A DNA stretch of 64,000 nt from Sphingomonas sp. KR3-1 (GTDB lineage Bacteria; Pseudomonadota; Alphaproteobacteria; Sphingomonadales; Sphingomonadaceae): positions 434,001 to 498,000 of the forward strand of contig NZ_JBDZDQ010000001.1 of the NCBI RefSeq assembly GCF_040049295.1. The letters run 5' to 3'. The translations under genes and the position numbers were made by a program. Within the stretch, counting starts at the first letter, position 1. Each line of letters starts with the position of its first letter. The notes under the pieces are model-generated. The model made no database searches. It was not told where the DNA came from and worked only from the letters and a program-made list of their open reading frames with translations. This document shows, piece by piece, positions 26,330 through 34,801 of this stretch.

Positions 26330-27328
26330 ATGACGCGCGTCCTGGTTACCGGCTCGGCCGGCTTCATCGGCTTCCACACCGCCAGCAAGCTCCTCCAGCG
26401 CGGCGCCACCGTGCTCGGCGTCGACAATTTCAGCGCCTATTACGACGTCGCGCTCAAGGAAGCGCGCAACGACATTCTGTCGAACCACCCGGACTTCACG
26501 GCTGCCCGCGTCTCGATCGACGACATGGCCGCGTTCGGCGAGGCCTGGGCCGAGTTCCAGCCCGATGTGGTGATCCACCTCGCCGCGCAAGCGGGCGTGC
26601 GGCACTCTATCGACAACCCGGAATCCTATGTCGCGGCGAACCTGATCGGCACCTTCAACGTGCTGGAGCTGGCCCGCCAGCACAGGACCGGCCACCTGCT
26701 CGCGGCCTCGACCAGCTCGGTCTATGGCGCCAACACCGACATGCCGTTCACCGAGACGCAGCGCACCGCCACCCCCTTGAGCTTCTACGCCGCCACCAAG
26801 GGCGCGACCGAGCTGATGGGGCACAGCTATGCGCATCTCTTCAAGACGCCGATGACCTTCTTCCGCTTCTTCACGGTCTATGGCCCCTGGGGCCGGCCGG
26901 ACATGGCGCTGTTCAAGTTCACCAAGGCGACGCTCGCCGGCGAGCCGATCGATGTCTACAACAACGGCAACATGGTCCGCGACTTCACCTATGTGGAAGA
27001 CCTCGCGGAATCGATCGTGCGGCTGACCGAGGCGGTACCGGGCGACACGCCGGTGGAGGGCGACAGCCTCTCCCCCGTCGCCCCCTTCCGCGTCGTCAAT
27101 ATCGGTGCCGGCCAGCAGACCCAGCTGATGGACTATATCGGCGAGATCGAGCGCGCGCTCGGCCGGCAGGCGATCAAGAACTTCATGCCGATGCAGCAGG
27201 GCGACGTGCCCGCCACCGAGGCCTCGCACGCGTTGCTCAAGGCACTCACCGGCTATGCGCCCGCCACGCCGCCGAGCGAAGGCGTCCCCGCCTTCGTCGC
27301 ATGGTATCTCGAACATTATCGAAACTGA
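26330..27328 (+). CDS. NAD-dependent UDP-sugar epimerase (UDP-glucuronate 4-epimerase type)
   Basis: 332 residues, extended short-chain dehydrogenase fold. The NAD site is GSAGFIGFH near residue 8. The catalytic triad is in STSSVYG and SFYAATKGATE (YxxxK). The sequence style (VLGVDNFSAYYDVALKEAR, RFFTVYGPWGRPDMALFKF) matches CapI/UDP-glucuronate 4-epimerases, which give UDP-galacturonate. It is the first gene of the polysaccharide region and is followed by a nucleotide-sugar dehydrogenase after 50 bases. Confidence 0.85.
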   Translation: MTRVLVTGSAGFIGFHTASKLLQRGATVLGVDNFSAYYDVALKEARNDILSNHPDFTAARVSIDDMAAFGEAWAEFQPDVVIHLAAQAGVRHSIDNPESYVAANLIGTFNVLELARQHRTGHLLAASTSSVYGANTDMPFTETQRTATPLSFYAATKGATELMGHSYAHLFKTPMTFFRFFTVYGPWGRPDMALFKFTKATLAGEPIDVYNNGNMVRDFTYVEDLAESIVRLTEAVPGDTPVEGDSLSPVAPFRVVNIGAGQQTQLMDYIGEIERALGRQAIKNFMPMQQGDVPATEASHALLKALTGYAPATPPSEGVPAFVAWYLEHYRN

Positions 27329-27378
27329 AACTCCTGCCCCCGCATGAAGGCGCGAGAGCGTATTTCACTGGGGTTTCT

Positions 27379-28725
27379 ATGAGCATCGAATGGCCCGCCC
27401 ACGGTTTGAAGCTGCAGGCGCGGATCGAAAGCGGCACGGCGATCATCGGCGTGATCGGCATGGGCTATGTCGGCCTGCCGCTCGCCGTCGCCTTTGGCGA
27501 AGCGGGCTGCCCCGTCTTCGCCTTCGACGTCGACCAGCCCAAGATCGACGCGCTCGACGCCGGTGAGAGCTACATCAAGCATATCGATGGTGCCCGCATC
27601 GCGCCGCTGGTGCAGAACGAGAAGCTGCGCGCCACCGCCGATCTCGGCCGGCTCGGCGAAGCGGACGTGGTGCTGATCTGCGTCCCCACCCCGCTCACCC
27701 GCCATCTCGAGCCCGACCTCAAATATGTCGAGCTGACCACCCGGGCGATCGCCAGGACGCTGCGCCGCGGCCAGCTCGTCATCCTCGAATCGACGACCTA
27801 TCCCGGCACCACCAGGGAAGTGATGCAGCCGATCCTCGAGGCCGAAGGTCTCGTCGCCGGCAAGGACTTCTTCCTCGCCTATTCGCCCGAGCGCGAGGAC
27901 CCGGGCAACCCGACCTTCTCGACCACCAAGATCCCGAAGGTTGTCGGCGCCGACGACACCGTCTCCGCCAATCTGGCGCTCGCGGTCTATCGCCACATCG
28001 TGCCCCAGGTGATCCAGGTCTCGTCCGCCGCGACGGCAGAGGCCGTGAAGATCACCGAGAACGTCTTCCGCGCGGTCAACATCGCGCTGGTCAACGAGCT
28101 CAAGCTGATCTTCACCGCGATGGACATCGACGTGTGGGAAGTGATCGACGCGGCCAAGTCCAAGCCGTTCGGCTTCATGCCCTTCTATCCGGGCCCGGGC
28201 CTGGGCGGGCACTGCATCCCGATCGACCCGTTCTACCTCACCTGGAAGGCGCGCGAGTACAACCAGCACACCAAGTTCATCGAGCTGGCTGGCCAGATCA
28301 ACGCGGACATGCCGCAGCATGTCGTCCGGGTGATGGCCGATACGCTCGACGCGCGCTTCGGCCGCGGCCTGCGCGGCGCGCGCATCCTGGTGCTCGGCGT
28401 CGCCTACAAGAAGAATGTCGAGGATATCCGCGAGAGCCCGTCGCTGCGCCTGATGGAGATGATCGAGGCGCGCGGCGCCACCGCCGACTTCCACGACCCG
28501 CACGTCGCCCAGATCGACAATACCCGCGAGCACCCGACGCTCAATTTTCGCCACGGCGTGGCCTGGGACGAGGCCGAGATCGCGAAGTATGACGCGGTGC
28601 TGATCGCCACCGATCACGATTCGGTGGACTATGCGGGGCTGGCCGCCAACGCCCGGCTGATCGTCGACACCCGCAACGCCTGCGCCCGCGCGGGCGTGGT
28701 TTCGGACAACATCGTCCGCGCCTGA
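27379..28725 (+). CDS. UDP-N-acetylhexosamine dehydrogenase (WbpA/TviB type)
   Basis: 448 residues. The NAD-binding GMGYVGLPLAVAFGEAG is near residue 30, ESTTYPGTT near 142, and the catalytic Cys in PGPGLGGHCIPIDPFYL near 280. It oxidises the C6 hydroxyl of a UDP-hexosamine to a uronic acid (UDP-GlcNAcA or UDP-GalNAcA). The exact sugar cannot be set by eye. I use ATG 27379; an upstream in-frame extension lacks homology. A second, distinct dehydrogenase lies at 31701. Confidence 0.88.
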   Translation: MSIEWPAHGLKLQARIESGTAIIGVIGMGYVGLPLAVAFGEAGCPVFAFDVDQPKIDALDAGESYIKHIDGARIAPLVQNEKLRATADLGRLGEADVVLICVPTPLTRHLEPDLKYVELTTRAIARTLRRGQLVILESTTYPGTTREVMQPILEAEGLVAGKDFFLAYSPEREDPGNPTFSTTKIPKVVGADDTVSANLALAVYRHIVPQVIQVSSAATAEAVKITENVFRAVNIALVNELKLIFTAMDIDVWEVIDAAKSKPFGFMPFYPGPGLGGHCIPIDPFYLTWKAREYNQHTKFIELAGQINADMPQHVVRVMADTLDARFGRGLRGARILVLGVAYKKNVEDIRESPSLRLMEMIEARGATADFHDPHVAQIDNTREHPTLNFRHGVAWDEAEIAKYDAVLIATDHDSVDYAGLAANARLIVDTRNACARAGVVSDNIVRA

Positions 28726-28791
28726 ACGAAGGGCGGGCCCGTCTCCGGGCCGGCGTCTTCAGCCCTGACCGGGCTTCAGCGCGCCGCCGCC

Positions 28792-29367
28792 TCAATAGGC
28801 GAGGTAGAGATGCGCGGTTTCCTTGGTCTGGCCGGCCAGGGAGCGCGTGAAGATCTCGCCGCGCGCCGGATGCTTGTCCGGCCCCACCTTGCCGGCGAAC
28901 TCGAAATAATGGACGAGATCGACGCTCTTGCCGCCAATCCCCCATGCCTTGAACGCCGTCTTGGTCTCATCCGAATAAGGCAAGGCGTTGCGCACCCCTT
29001 CGAGTACCAGCGCGCATAGGTTGGGATAGCGGCTCTTGGCGTCGAACGTCGCCAGCACGAAACGCGCCGGCTTGCCGTCGATCTGCCCGCTCCACTGGCG
29101 CACGCTCTGCGGCTTGGCGAAGCTGTAGTTCTTGTCGATCGCCCGCGAGACGCTCATCTTCGCCAGGTCGACGCTCGGCGCCGCGTCTTCCTTCCAGGCG
29201 GCGTCGCCCGCCAGCGCGGCAAGCCGGTCAGCGGGGTTGAGGCCCGGAACGAGGCAAACCCTGGCGAAGCTTGCCACCGCGCTCGGATATTCCGCTTCCT
29301 GAGCATGCGCGCTTGCGAGACTTCCGATCGCCAGCACCAGGCCTGCAAATGCCTTGATAGTCCGCAT
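28792..29367 (-). CDS. Secreted protein of unknown function
   Basis: 191 residues with a signal peptide (MRTIKAFAGLVLAIGSLASAHA). The mature part contains two conserved-looking cysteines and YPNLCALVLEGVRNAL; no enzyme motif is seen. It sits between a nucleotide-sugar dehydrogenase and galU on the opposite strand to the former. Its tie to the polysaccharide locus is only positional. Confidence 0.65.
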   Translation of the reverse strand: MRTIKAFAGLVLAIGSLASAHAQEAEYPSAVASFARVCLVPGLNPADRLAALAGDAAWKEDAAPSVDLAKMSVSRAIDKNYSFAKPQSVRQWSGQIDGKPARFVLATFDAKSRYPNLCALVLEGVRNALPYSDETKTAFKAWGIGGKSVDLVHYFEFAGKVGPDKHPARGEIFTRSLAGQTKETAHLYLAY

Positions 29368-29594
29368 GATTTCCCCCTCTTTCCGCCAGCCTATCGGAGG
29401 CGGGAGGCCGGGTCACGCGCCCGATGCCGCCATTTCGGACAGGTCGCCTTGCAATGTAGGATTTCCTCTGATGTCGTCGTGCCGCGGCGCTCGTGCCGCC
29501 GCTCTTTGACATTGGGAATAGCGCGCCATGGCGCATCGAGGGCGATGGGCCGCCCTCGCGCGTAGATGTCGATGCTTTTGTGACTTTCCGCGGC

Positions 29595-30467
29595 TCAGCC
29601 GGGACAGCGGCTCGTCATGAAATCGCGAATCGCCGGTGCGATGTCCTCGCGTTCCAGCGCCACCGCGATGTTCGCCTGGATGAAGCCAGCCTTGTCGCCG
29701 CAATCATAGCGCACGCCGTCGAAGGTGACGCCGTGGAACAGCTGCGAGCCGATCATCTGCGCCATCGCGTCGGTGAGCTGGATCTCGCCGCCCGCGCCCT
29801 TCTCCTGGCCTTCGAGCACGCGCATCACTTCGGGCTGCAGGATATAGCGGCCGATCACGGCGAGGTTCGACGGTGCGGTGCCGCGCTGGGGTTTCTCGAC
29901 CAGGCCCTTCACTTCGCTGAGCGCGCCATTGCGGGCACCCGGCGTGATGATGCCATATTTGTCGGTGGCTTCCTCGGCGACTTCCATCGCGCAGATCAAG
30001 TTGCCGCCCACCTGGTTATAGGCGTCGACCATCTGCTTCAGGCAGCCGGGCTTGCCCAGCATGAAGTCGTCGGCGAGCAGCACCGCGAAGGGCTCATCCC
30101 CGACGATGTCGCGGGCGCACCACACCGCATGGCCCAGGCCCATCGGCTCCTGCTGGCGGACATAGGCGACCGCGCCGGGCTTGAGGCGAGTCGCGTCGAG
30201 GATCTCGAGCGACTTGCCGCGGGCAGACATCGTCGTCTCGAGCTCGTAGGCGATGTCGAAATGGTCCTCGATCGCGCTCTTGCCGCGGCCGGTGACGAAG
30301 ATCATCTGCTCGATGCCGGCTTCAAGCGCCTCGTCCACGGCGTACTGGATCAGCGGGCGATCGACCACCGGCAGCATTTCCTTGGGAAGCGCCTTGGTGG
30401 CGGGCAGGAAGCGGGTGCCCAGGCCGCCCACGGGAAACACGGCCTTGCGCAGCGGCTTGATGGTCAT
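29595..30467 (-). CDS. galU: UTP-glucose-1-phosphate uridylyltransferase
   Basis: 290 residues, the usual length. It makes UDP-glucose from UTP and glucose-1-phosphate. The nucleotide site is FPVGGLGTRFLPATKALPKE near the start, with VLLADDFM and VEKPQRG later. It feeds glycan synthesis and is divergent from wecB over 113 bases, which likely hold promoters for both genes. The 227-base gap after its stop shows nothing recognisable. Confidence 0.95.
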   Translation of the reverse strand: MTIKPLRKAVFPVGGLGTRFLPATKALPKEMLPVVDRPLIQYAVDEALEAGIEQMIFVTGRGKSAIEDHFDIAYELETTMSARGKSLEILDATRLKPGAVAYVRQQEPMGLGHAVWCARDIVGDEPFAVLLADDFMLGKPGCLKQMVDAYNQVGGNLICAMEVAEEATDKYGIITPGARNGALSEVKGLVEKPQRGTAPSNLAVIGRYILQPEVMRVLEGQEKGAGGEIQLTDAMAQMIGSQLFHGVTFDGVRYDCGDKAGFIQANIAVALEREDIAPAIRDFMTSRCPG

Positions 30468-30580
30468 TCGGGAAATGCCTCTTCAAATCAGTCGTGCGCC
30501 AATAGCGGTGGCCGCACGCTTTCGCAATTATCTCCACCGCCGTAACCACATGGTGAGGGGATGCCACTAAGGGAGCGGGA

Positions 30581-31717
30581 ATGACTGGAACTAGCAAGCG
30601 CGTCCTCCTGATCTTCGGCACTCGCCCCGAAGCGATCAAGCTCTTCCCCGTCGTTGGTGCGCTCGCCGCCGTGCCGGGGCTCGACGTCCGGACCTGCGTC
30701 ACCGCGCAGCATCGCGGGCTGCTGGACCAGGTGCTGTCGATCGCAGGCCTGACCCCGGACATCGATCTCGACCTGATGGAGCCGGGCCAGACGCTCGACC
30801 AGCTCACCGCGCGGCTGCTCACCGGCCTGGGCAAGGTGATGGACGAGGAAAAGCCCGACCGGGTGATCGTCCAGGGCGACACCGCCACCGCCATGGTCGG
30901 GGCGCTCGCGGCCTATTATCGCAAGGTACCGGTCAGCCATGTCGAGGCAGGCCTGCGCTCGGGCGACATCTACCAGCCCTGGCCCGAAGAGGTGAACCGC
31001 CGCATCGTCGCGCCGATCGCGGACCAGCATTTCGCGCCGACCGACACCGCCGCCGACGCGCTGCGCCGCGAGAATATCGATCCCGCCACGATCCATGTCA
31101 CCGGCAACACGGTGATCGACGCGCTGCTCGCCACGCGCGCCCGGATCGAGGCCGAGCCGGAACTGGCCGCCGGGCTCGATCCGATCGCCGCTCGCTTCGC
31201 CGGCAAGCGCATCGTCCTCGTCACCACCCATCGCCGCGAGAATTTTGGCGGCGGCATGGAAGATATCGCGCGCGCGCTCGGCCGCATTGCGGACCGTGAA
31301 GACACCGCGATCCTCTTCCCGATGCACCCCAACCCCAACGTCGTCGCGGCGATGGAAAGCGTGCTGGGCGAGCGGCCCAACGTCGCCCGCATCGCGCCGC
31401 TCGATTATCCGCACTTCATCCGTGCGCTCGAACTCTGCCATGTCGTGCTCAGCGATTCGGGCGGGGTGCAGGAAGAGGCCCCCGCACTTGGCAAGCCGGT
31501 GCTGGTGATGCGCGAGACCACCGAGCGCCCCGAAGGCGTTGTGGCCGGCACTGCAAGGCTGGTCGGCACCGATCCCGACCGTATCGTTTCCGAAATCTCA
31601 ACCCTCCTCGACGTACCCTCCGCCCATTCGGCCATGGCCCGCGCCCACAATCCGTTCGGCGACGGCCATGCGTCCGAGCGGATTGCGGGGATCGTCGCAC
31701 ATGGTTTCGGATTCTGA
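30581..31717 (+). CDS. wecB: UDP-N-acetylglucosamine 2-epimerase (non-hydrolysing)
   Basis: 378 residues. The signatures GTRPEAIKLFPV near residue 12, HVEAGLRSGD near 105 and THRRENFGGGMEDI near 215 are all typical. It interconverts UDP-GlcNAc and UDP-ManNAc in the cytoplasm. It overlaps the next gene by 17 bases, and the pair would give UDP-ManNAcA. Confidence 0.94.
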   Translation: MTGTSKRVLLIFGTRPEAIKLFPVVGALAAVPGLDVRTCVTAQHRGLLDQVLSIAGLTPDIDLDLMEPGQTLDQLTARLLTGLGKVMDEEKPDRVIVQGDTATAMVGALAAYYRKVPVSHVEAGLRSGDIYQPWPEEVNRRIVAPIADQHFAPTDTAADALRRENIDPATIHVTGNTVIDALLATRARIEAEPELAAGLDPIAARFAGKRIVLVTTHRRENFGGGMEDIARALGRIADREDTAILFPMHPNPNVVAAMESVLGERPNVARIAPLDYPHFIRALELCHVVLSDSGGVQEEAPALGKPVLVMRETTERPEGVVAGTARLVGTDPDRIVSEISTLLDVPSAHSAMARAHNPFGDGHASERIAGIVAHGFGF

Positions 31718-32999
31718 GCTCAAGGTCTGTGTTCTCGGCCTCGGCTATATCGGGCTTCCTACGGCGGCAGTGATCGCGCGCACCGGCGCGAAGGTTCTTG
31801 GCGTCGACGTCCACCAGTCGGTGGTCGACACTGTGAATTCGGGCAAGGTCCATATCGAGGAGATCGACCTGGACGGTCTGGTATCGGGCGTCGTCGCCCG
31901 CGGCAGCCTGCGCGCCTCGCTCCAGGTCGAGCCGGCCGACGTCTTCGTCATCGCCGTCCCCACGCCCTTCGGCGAGAACCACGCCCCCGATATCGGCTAT
32001 GTCCTCAAGGCTGCGACCAACGTCGCGATCACGCTCAAGACCGGCGACGTGGTGATCCTCGAATCGACTTCGCCGGTCGGCACCACCGAGAAGGTTGCCG
32101 AGCTGCTCGCCCAGCTTCGCCCCGATCTCAAGATCCCCGGTCACTGCGTGGGCAGCGCCGATGTCGCCATTGCCTATTGCCCCGAGCGCGTGCTGCCCGG
32201 CCGCATCCTCGTCGAGCTGATCGACAATGACCGGGTGATCGGCGGCATCACCCCGCGTTGCGCCCGCAAGGCGCTGCAATTCTATCGCCGCTTCGTCCGC
32301 GGCGCCTGCGTCACCACCACCGCCAAGGCGGCGGAGATGACCAAGCTCACCGAGAACGCTTTCCGCGACGTCAACATCGCCTTCGCCAACGAACTGAGCC
32401 TCGTCGCCGAGAAGATGGGCGTCGACGTCTGGGAAGTGATCCGCCTCGCCAACCGCCACCCGCGCGTCAACATCCTGTCGCCGGGCCCGGGCGTAGGCGG
32501 CCACTGCATCGCGGTCGACCCCTGGTTCCTGGTCAGCGCCGCGCCCGAGCAGACCCCACTGATCCGCACCGCCCGTGAAGTGAATGACGGCAAGACCGAT
32601 TATGTCATCGGCCATGCCGGCGCGATGATCGAATCGAACCCGCAGGCGAGCGTCGCCTGCCTCGGCCTCGCCTTCAAGGCGAACATCGACGATTTCCGCG
32701 AGAGCCCCGCGCTCAAGGTCGCCGCGACGCTGGCCGAGCGCTTCGGCGAGCGCATCCAGATCGTCGAGCCCTATGCGAACACCCTGCCCGATCAGTTCAA
32801 CGGCACCGGCGCCGGACTGATCGATATCGACAGCGCGATCGAGAGCTGCGGCATCTTCGTGGTGCTGGTCGACCACGACGTGTTCAAGTCCGTCCCGCTC
32901 GACGAACGCGCCGACAAGCAGGTCTATGATACGCGCGGCATCTGGCCGGATCAGCCCGCAAGCACAGGCGCTGGCGCCCCGCTGCGGCTTGCCGGGTAG
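31701..32999 (+). CDS. wecC: UDP-N-acetyl-D-mannosaminuronate dehydrogenase (WecC type)
   Basis: 432 residues. NAD site GLGYIGLPTAAVIARTGAKV, then IAVPTPF, ESTSPVGTTEKV, and the catalytic Cys in PGPGVGGHCIAVDPWFL. WecC-like enzymes oxidise UDP-ManNAc to UDP-ManNAcA, and the overlap with wecB supports that substrate. The ATG at 31701 lies inside the end of wecB; the frame is open further up without homology. Confidence 0.92.
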   Translation: MVSDSELKVCVLGLGYIGLPTAAVIARTGAKVLGVDVHQSVVDTVNSGKVHIEEIDLDGLVSGVVARGSLRASLQVEPADVFVIAVPTPFGENHAPDIGYVLKAATNVAITLKTGDVVILESTSPVGTTEKVAELLAQLRPDLKIPGHCVGSADVAIAYCPERVLPGRILVELIDNDRVIGGITPRCARKALQFYRRFVRGACVTTTAKAAEMTKLTENAFRDVNIAFANELSLVAEKMGVDVWEVIRLANRHPRVNILSPGPGVGGHCIAVDPWFLVSAAPEQTPLIRTAREVNDGKTDYVIGHAGAMIESNPQASVACLGLAFKANIDDFRESPALKVAATLAERFGERIQIVEPYANTLPDQFNGTGAGLIDIDSAIESCGIFVVLVDHDVFKSVPLDERADKQVYDTRGIWPDQPASTGAGAPLRLAG

Positions 33000-33030
33000 C
33001 CGTCAGGCCGAACCGCTTCGGGCCGGCACG

Positions 33031-33966
33031 TTAAATCGCCCTGTCTTCGACTGCAGATCGCAAGCCCGCCCGGAGGGAGACAGGCGGGGTCCAACCCAGC
33101 TTCTCACGTGAATCCGAAATATCGACCTGGAGATTGCCGACCAGCCGGTCGACAGCGGACTTCTTCCCGGCGAGCCCCGCAATGAGGCTGAGGACGCCTG
33201 TGGGCAAAGGCAACAACCGTGGCTTCTTTCCCATCGCCTCGGCCAGCAGCTTCAGGAGGCCGGTCGTCGAGACATCCTCGCCGTCAGACACGAGGAAGGT
33301 GGCATTGGCTGCGCCGGGATGGGTCAGCGCGACGCCGATCAGACTTATGAGATTATCGATCCCCACCAGACTGCGACGGTTTTCCGATATGCCGCCGAGC
33401 GGGAGGGGAATGCCGCTGCGTACGGCCTTTATCAGTGAGCGCAGATTGCCCTTTACGCCCGGACCATAGATCAATGGCGGCCGAATGACCGTGACCTCCA
33501 TGTCCCGCTTGCGGGCCACCTCGAAAAGCGCCGCCTCGGCCTCCTGCTTGCTGATCCCATAGGGGTCGCTTGCCTGGGGAAGGTCGGTGGATCGGAATGG
33601 CTGATCCGGCAGGGTGGCCTCGCCATTCACCTTGATCGTGCTCAGGAAGATGAAGCGCTTCACGCCGACGTTCGCTGCGGCCTCAGCCAGCGCCAGCGTG
33701 CCTGCGGTGTTCACGCGGCGGAATTCGGACATCGGGTCCTCGGCCGTATCATGCATCATGTGGACGCGGGCGGCGAGATGGACGACCGCGTCGACACCCG
33801 AAAGCAGCGACGGCCAGTCGGCAGAGACGATATCGTCAATTACACGCTCATTCGCCAGCCCCTGGGGACTGCGCACCATTGGCACCACCACATGCCCTTC
33901 GGCGACGAACTGCTCGACCAAGGGACGCCCAACGAACCCTCCCGCTCCGACCACTGCGATTCGCAT
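33031..33966 (-). CDS. NAD-dependent sugar epimerase/4-reductase (WbpV/WreQ type)
   Basis: 311 residues. The NAD site is GAGGFVGRPL and the catalytic YxxxK is PYGISK. The sequence style (HLAARVHMMHD, STIKVNGEAT, PPLIYGPGVKGNL) is that of WbpV-like proteins, which reduce UDP-4-keto-6-deoxy-GlcNAc to UDP-QuiNAc, or act as 4-epimerases. Its neighbour set (initiating transferase and WbpM-type dehydratase on the facing strand) favours the reductase role. Convergent with wecC. Confidence 0.8.
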   Translation of the reverse strand: MRIAVVGAGGFVGRPLVEQFVAEGHVVVPMVRSPQGLANERVIDDIVSADWPSLLSGVDAVVHLAARVHMMHDTAEDPMSEFRRVNTAGTLALAEAAANVGVKRFIFLSTIKVNGEATLPDQPFRSTDLPQASDPYGISKQEAEAALFEVARKRDMEVTVIRPPLIYGPGVKGNLRSLIKAVRSGIPLPLGGISENRRSLVGIDNLISLIGVALTHPGAANATFLVSDGEDVSTTGLLKLLAEAMGKKPRLLPLPTGVLSLIAGLAGKKSAVDRLVGNLQVDISDSREKLGWTPPVSLRAGLRSAVEDRAI

Positions 33967-34076
33967 TTGAAAATTCGCCCACGTTGAATGTTTGATCCCG
34001 AGTCACTAGGACGCCGTACAAATCGTCGGCGGTGCCCTCAACCGGTTAGTGGCTGCTCGAGCTCGTATCGGGTAAA

Positions 34077-34682
34077 ATGGTTTTGAAGACAGCGGATTCC
34101 AAAATGCCTTCCCACAGCTTCACCAAACGCGTGCTCGACGTTGCACTATGCTTGGCCGCGGCACCGATCGCCGTTCCCTTGTGCATGCTGCTGCTGATCG
34201 CCATCCGCCTCGAATCGTCTGGCGCCCCCCTGCTGATACAGCGGCGGGTTGGACGGGAAGGCCGGGTGTTCCCCATGTGGAAGCTGCGCACCATGTTCGC
34301 GGACACCGCAGACCTGCCCTCCCACCAGGTCGGAGCAGCGCGGATCACGCGATTGGGACGAATCCTGCGCAAGCTTAAATTCGACGAGCTGCCTCAGCTT
34401 GCCAATGTGCTCGTGGGTCAAATGTCGCTGATTGGCCCACGGCCCTGCCTTCCCAGCCAGCAAGAACTCATCGAGGCGCGCCGAATCCGCGGCGTCCTTC
34501 AATATCTGCCGGGGATTACCGGTCCGGCGCAGCTGATGGGGGTCGACATGTCCGAACCGGTGCGCCTTGCCGAGATCGAGGCGGAATATTGTGCCCGCGC
34601 TTCGCTTCGATCTGACCTGCAGCTACTGATCCGGACGGCGCTCGGGGCCGGCAGCGGCGATGCGGCCCTGAAGAGGCCTTGA
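34077..34682 (+). CDS. Initiating phosphoglycosyl transferase
   Basis: 201 residues, the small single-domain size. One membrane segment lies near residues 20-43. The bacterial sugar transferase domain follows with FPMWKLRTMFADTADLP, LGRILRKLKFDELPQL and MSLIGPRPCLPSQ; the Asp-Glu dyad of KFDELPQL is expected at the active site. It moves a sugar-1-phosphate onto undecaprenyl phosphate and so starts the repeat unit. With its neighbours it may use UDP-QuiNAc. ATG codons at 34077 and 34104 are both possible. Confidence 0.88.
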   Translation: MVLKTADSKMPSHSFTKRVLDVALCLAAAPIAVPLCMLLLIAIRLESSGAPLLIQRRVGREGRVFPMWKLRTMFADTADLPSHQVGAARITRLGRILRKLKFDELPQLANVLVGQMSLIGPRPCLPSQQELIEARRIRGVLQYLPGITGPAQLMGVDMSEPVRLAEIEAEYCARASLRSDLQLLIRTALGAGSGDAALKRP

Positions 34683-34801
34683 GGCCGCCATGGCCAGCAC
34701 GGGCACAGCTATTTCACAGCGCCAATCGGCTCATATTCTCTTTTTTGGACGCGGCGGTTGGCAAGGCATGTCGTGCCAGCCAGCGGGGGAACTAGCCTCT
34801 T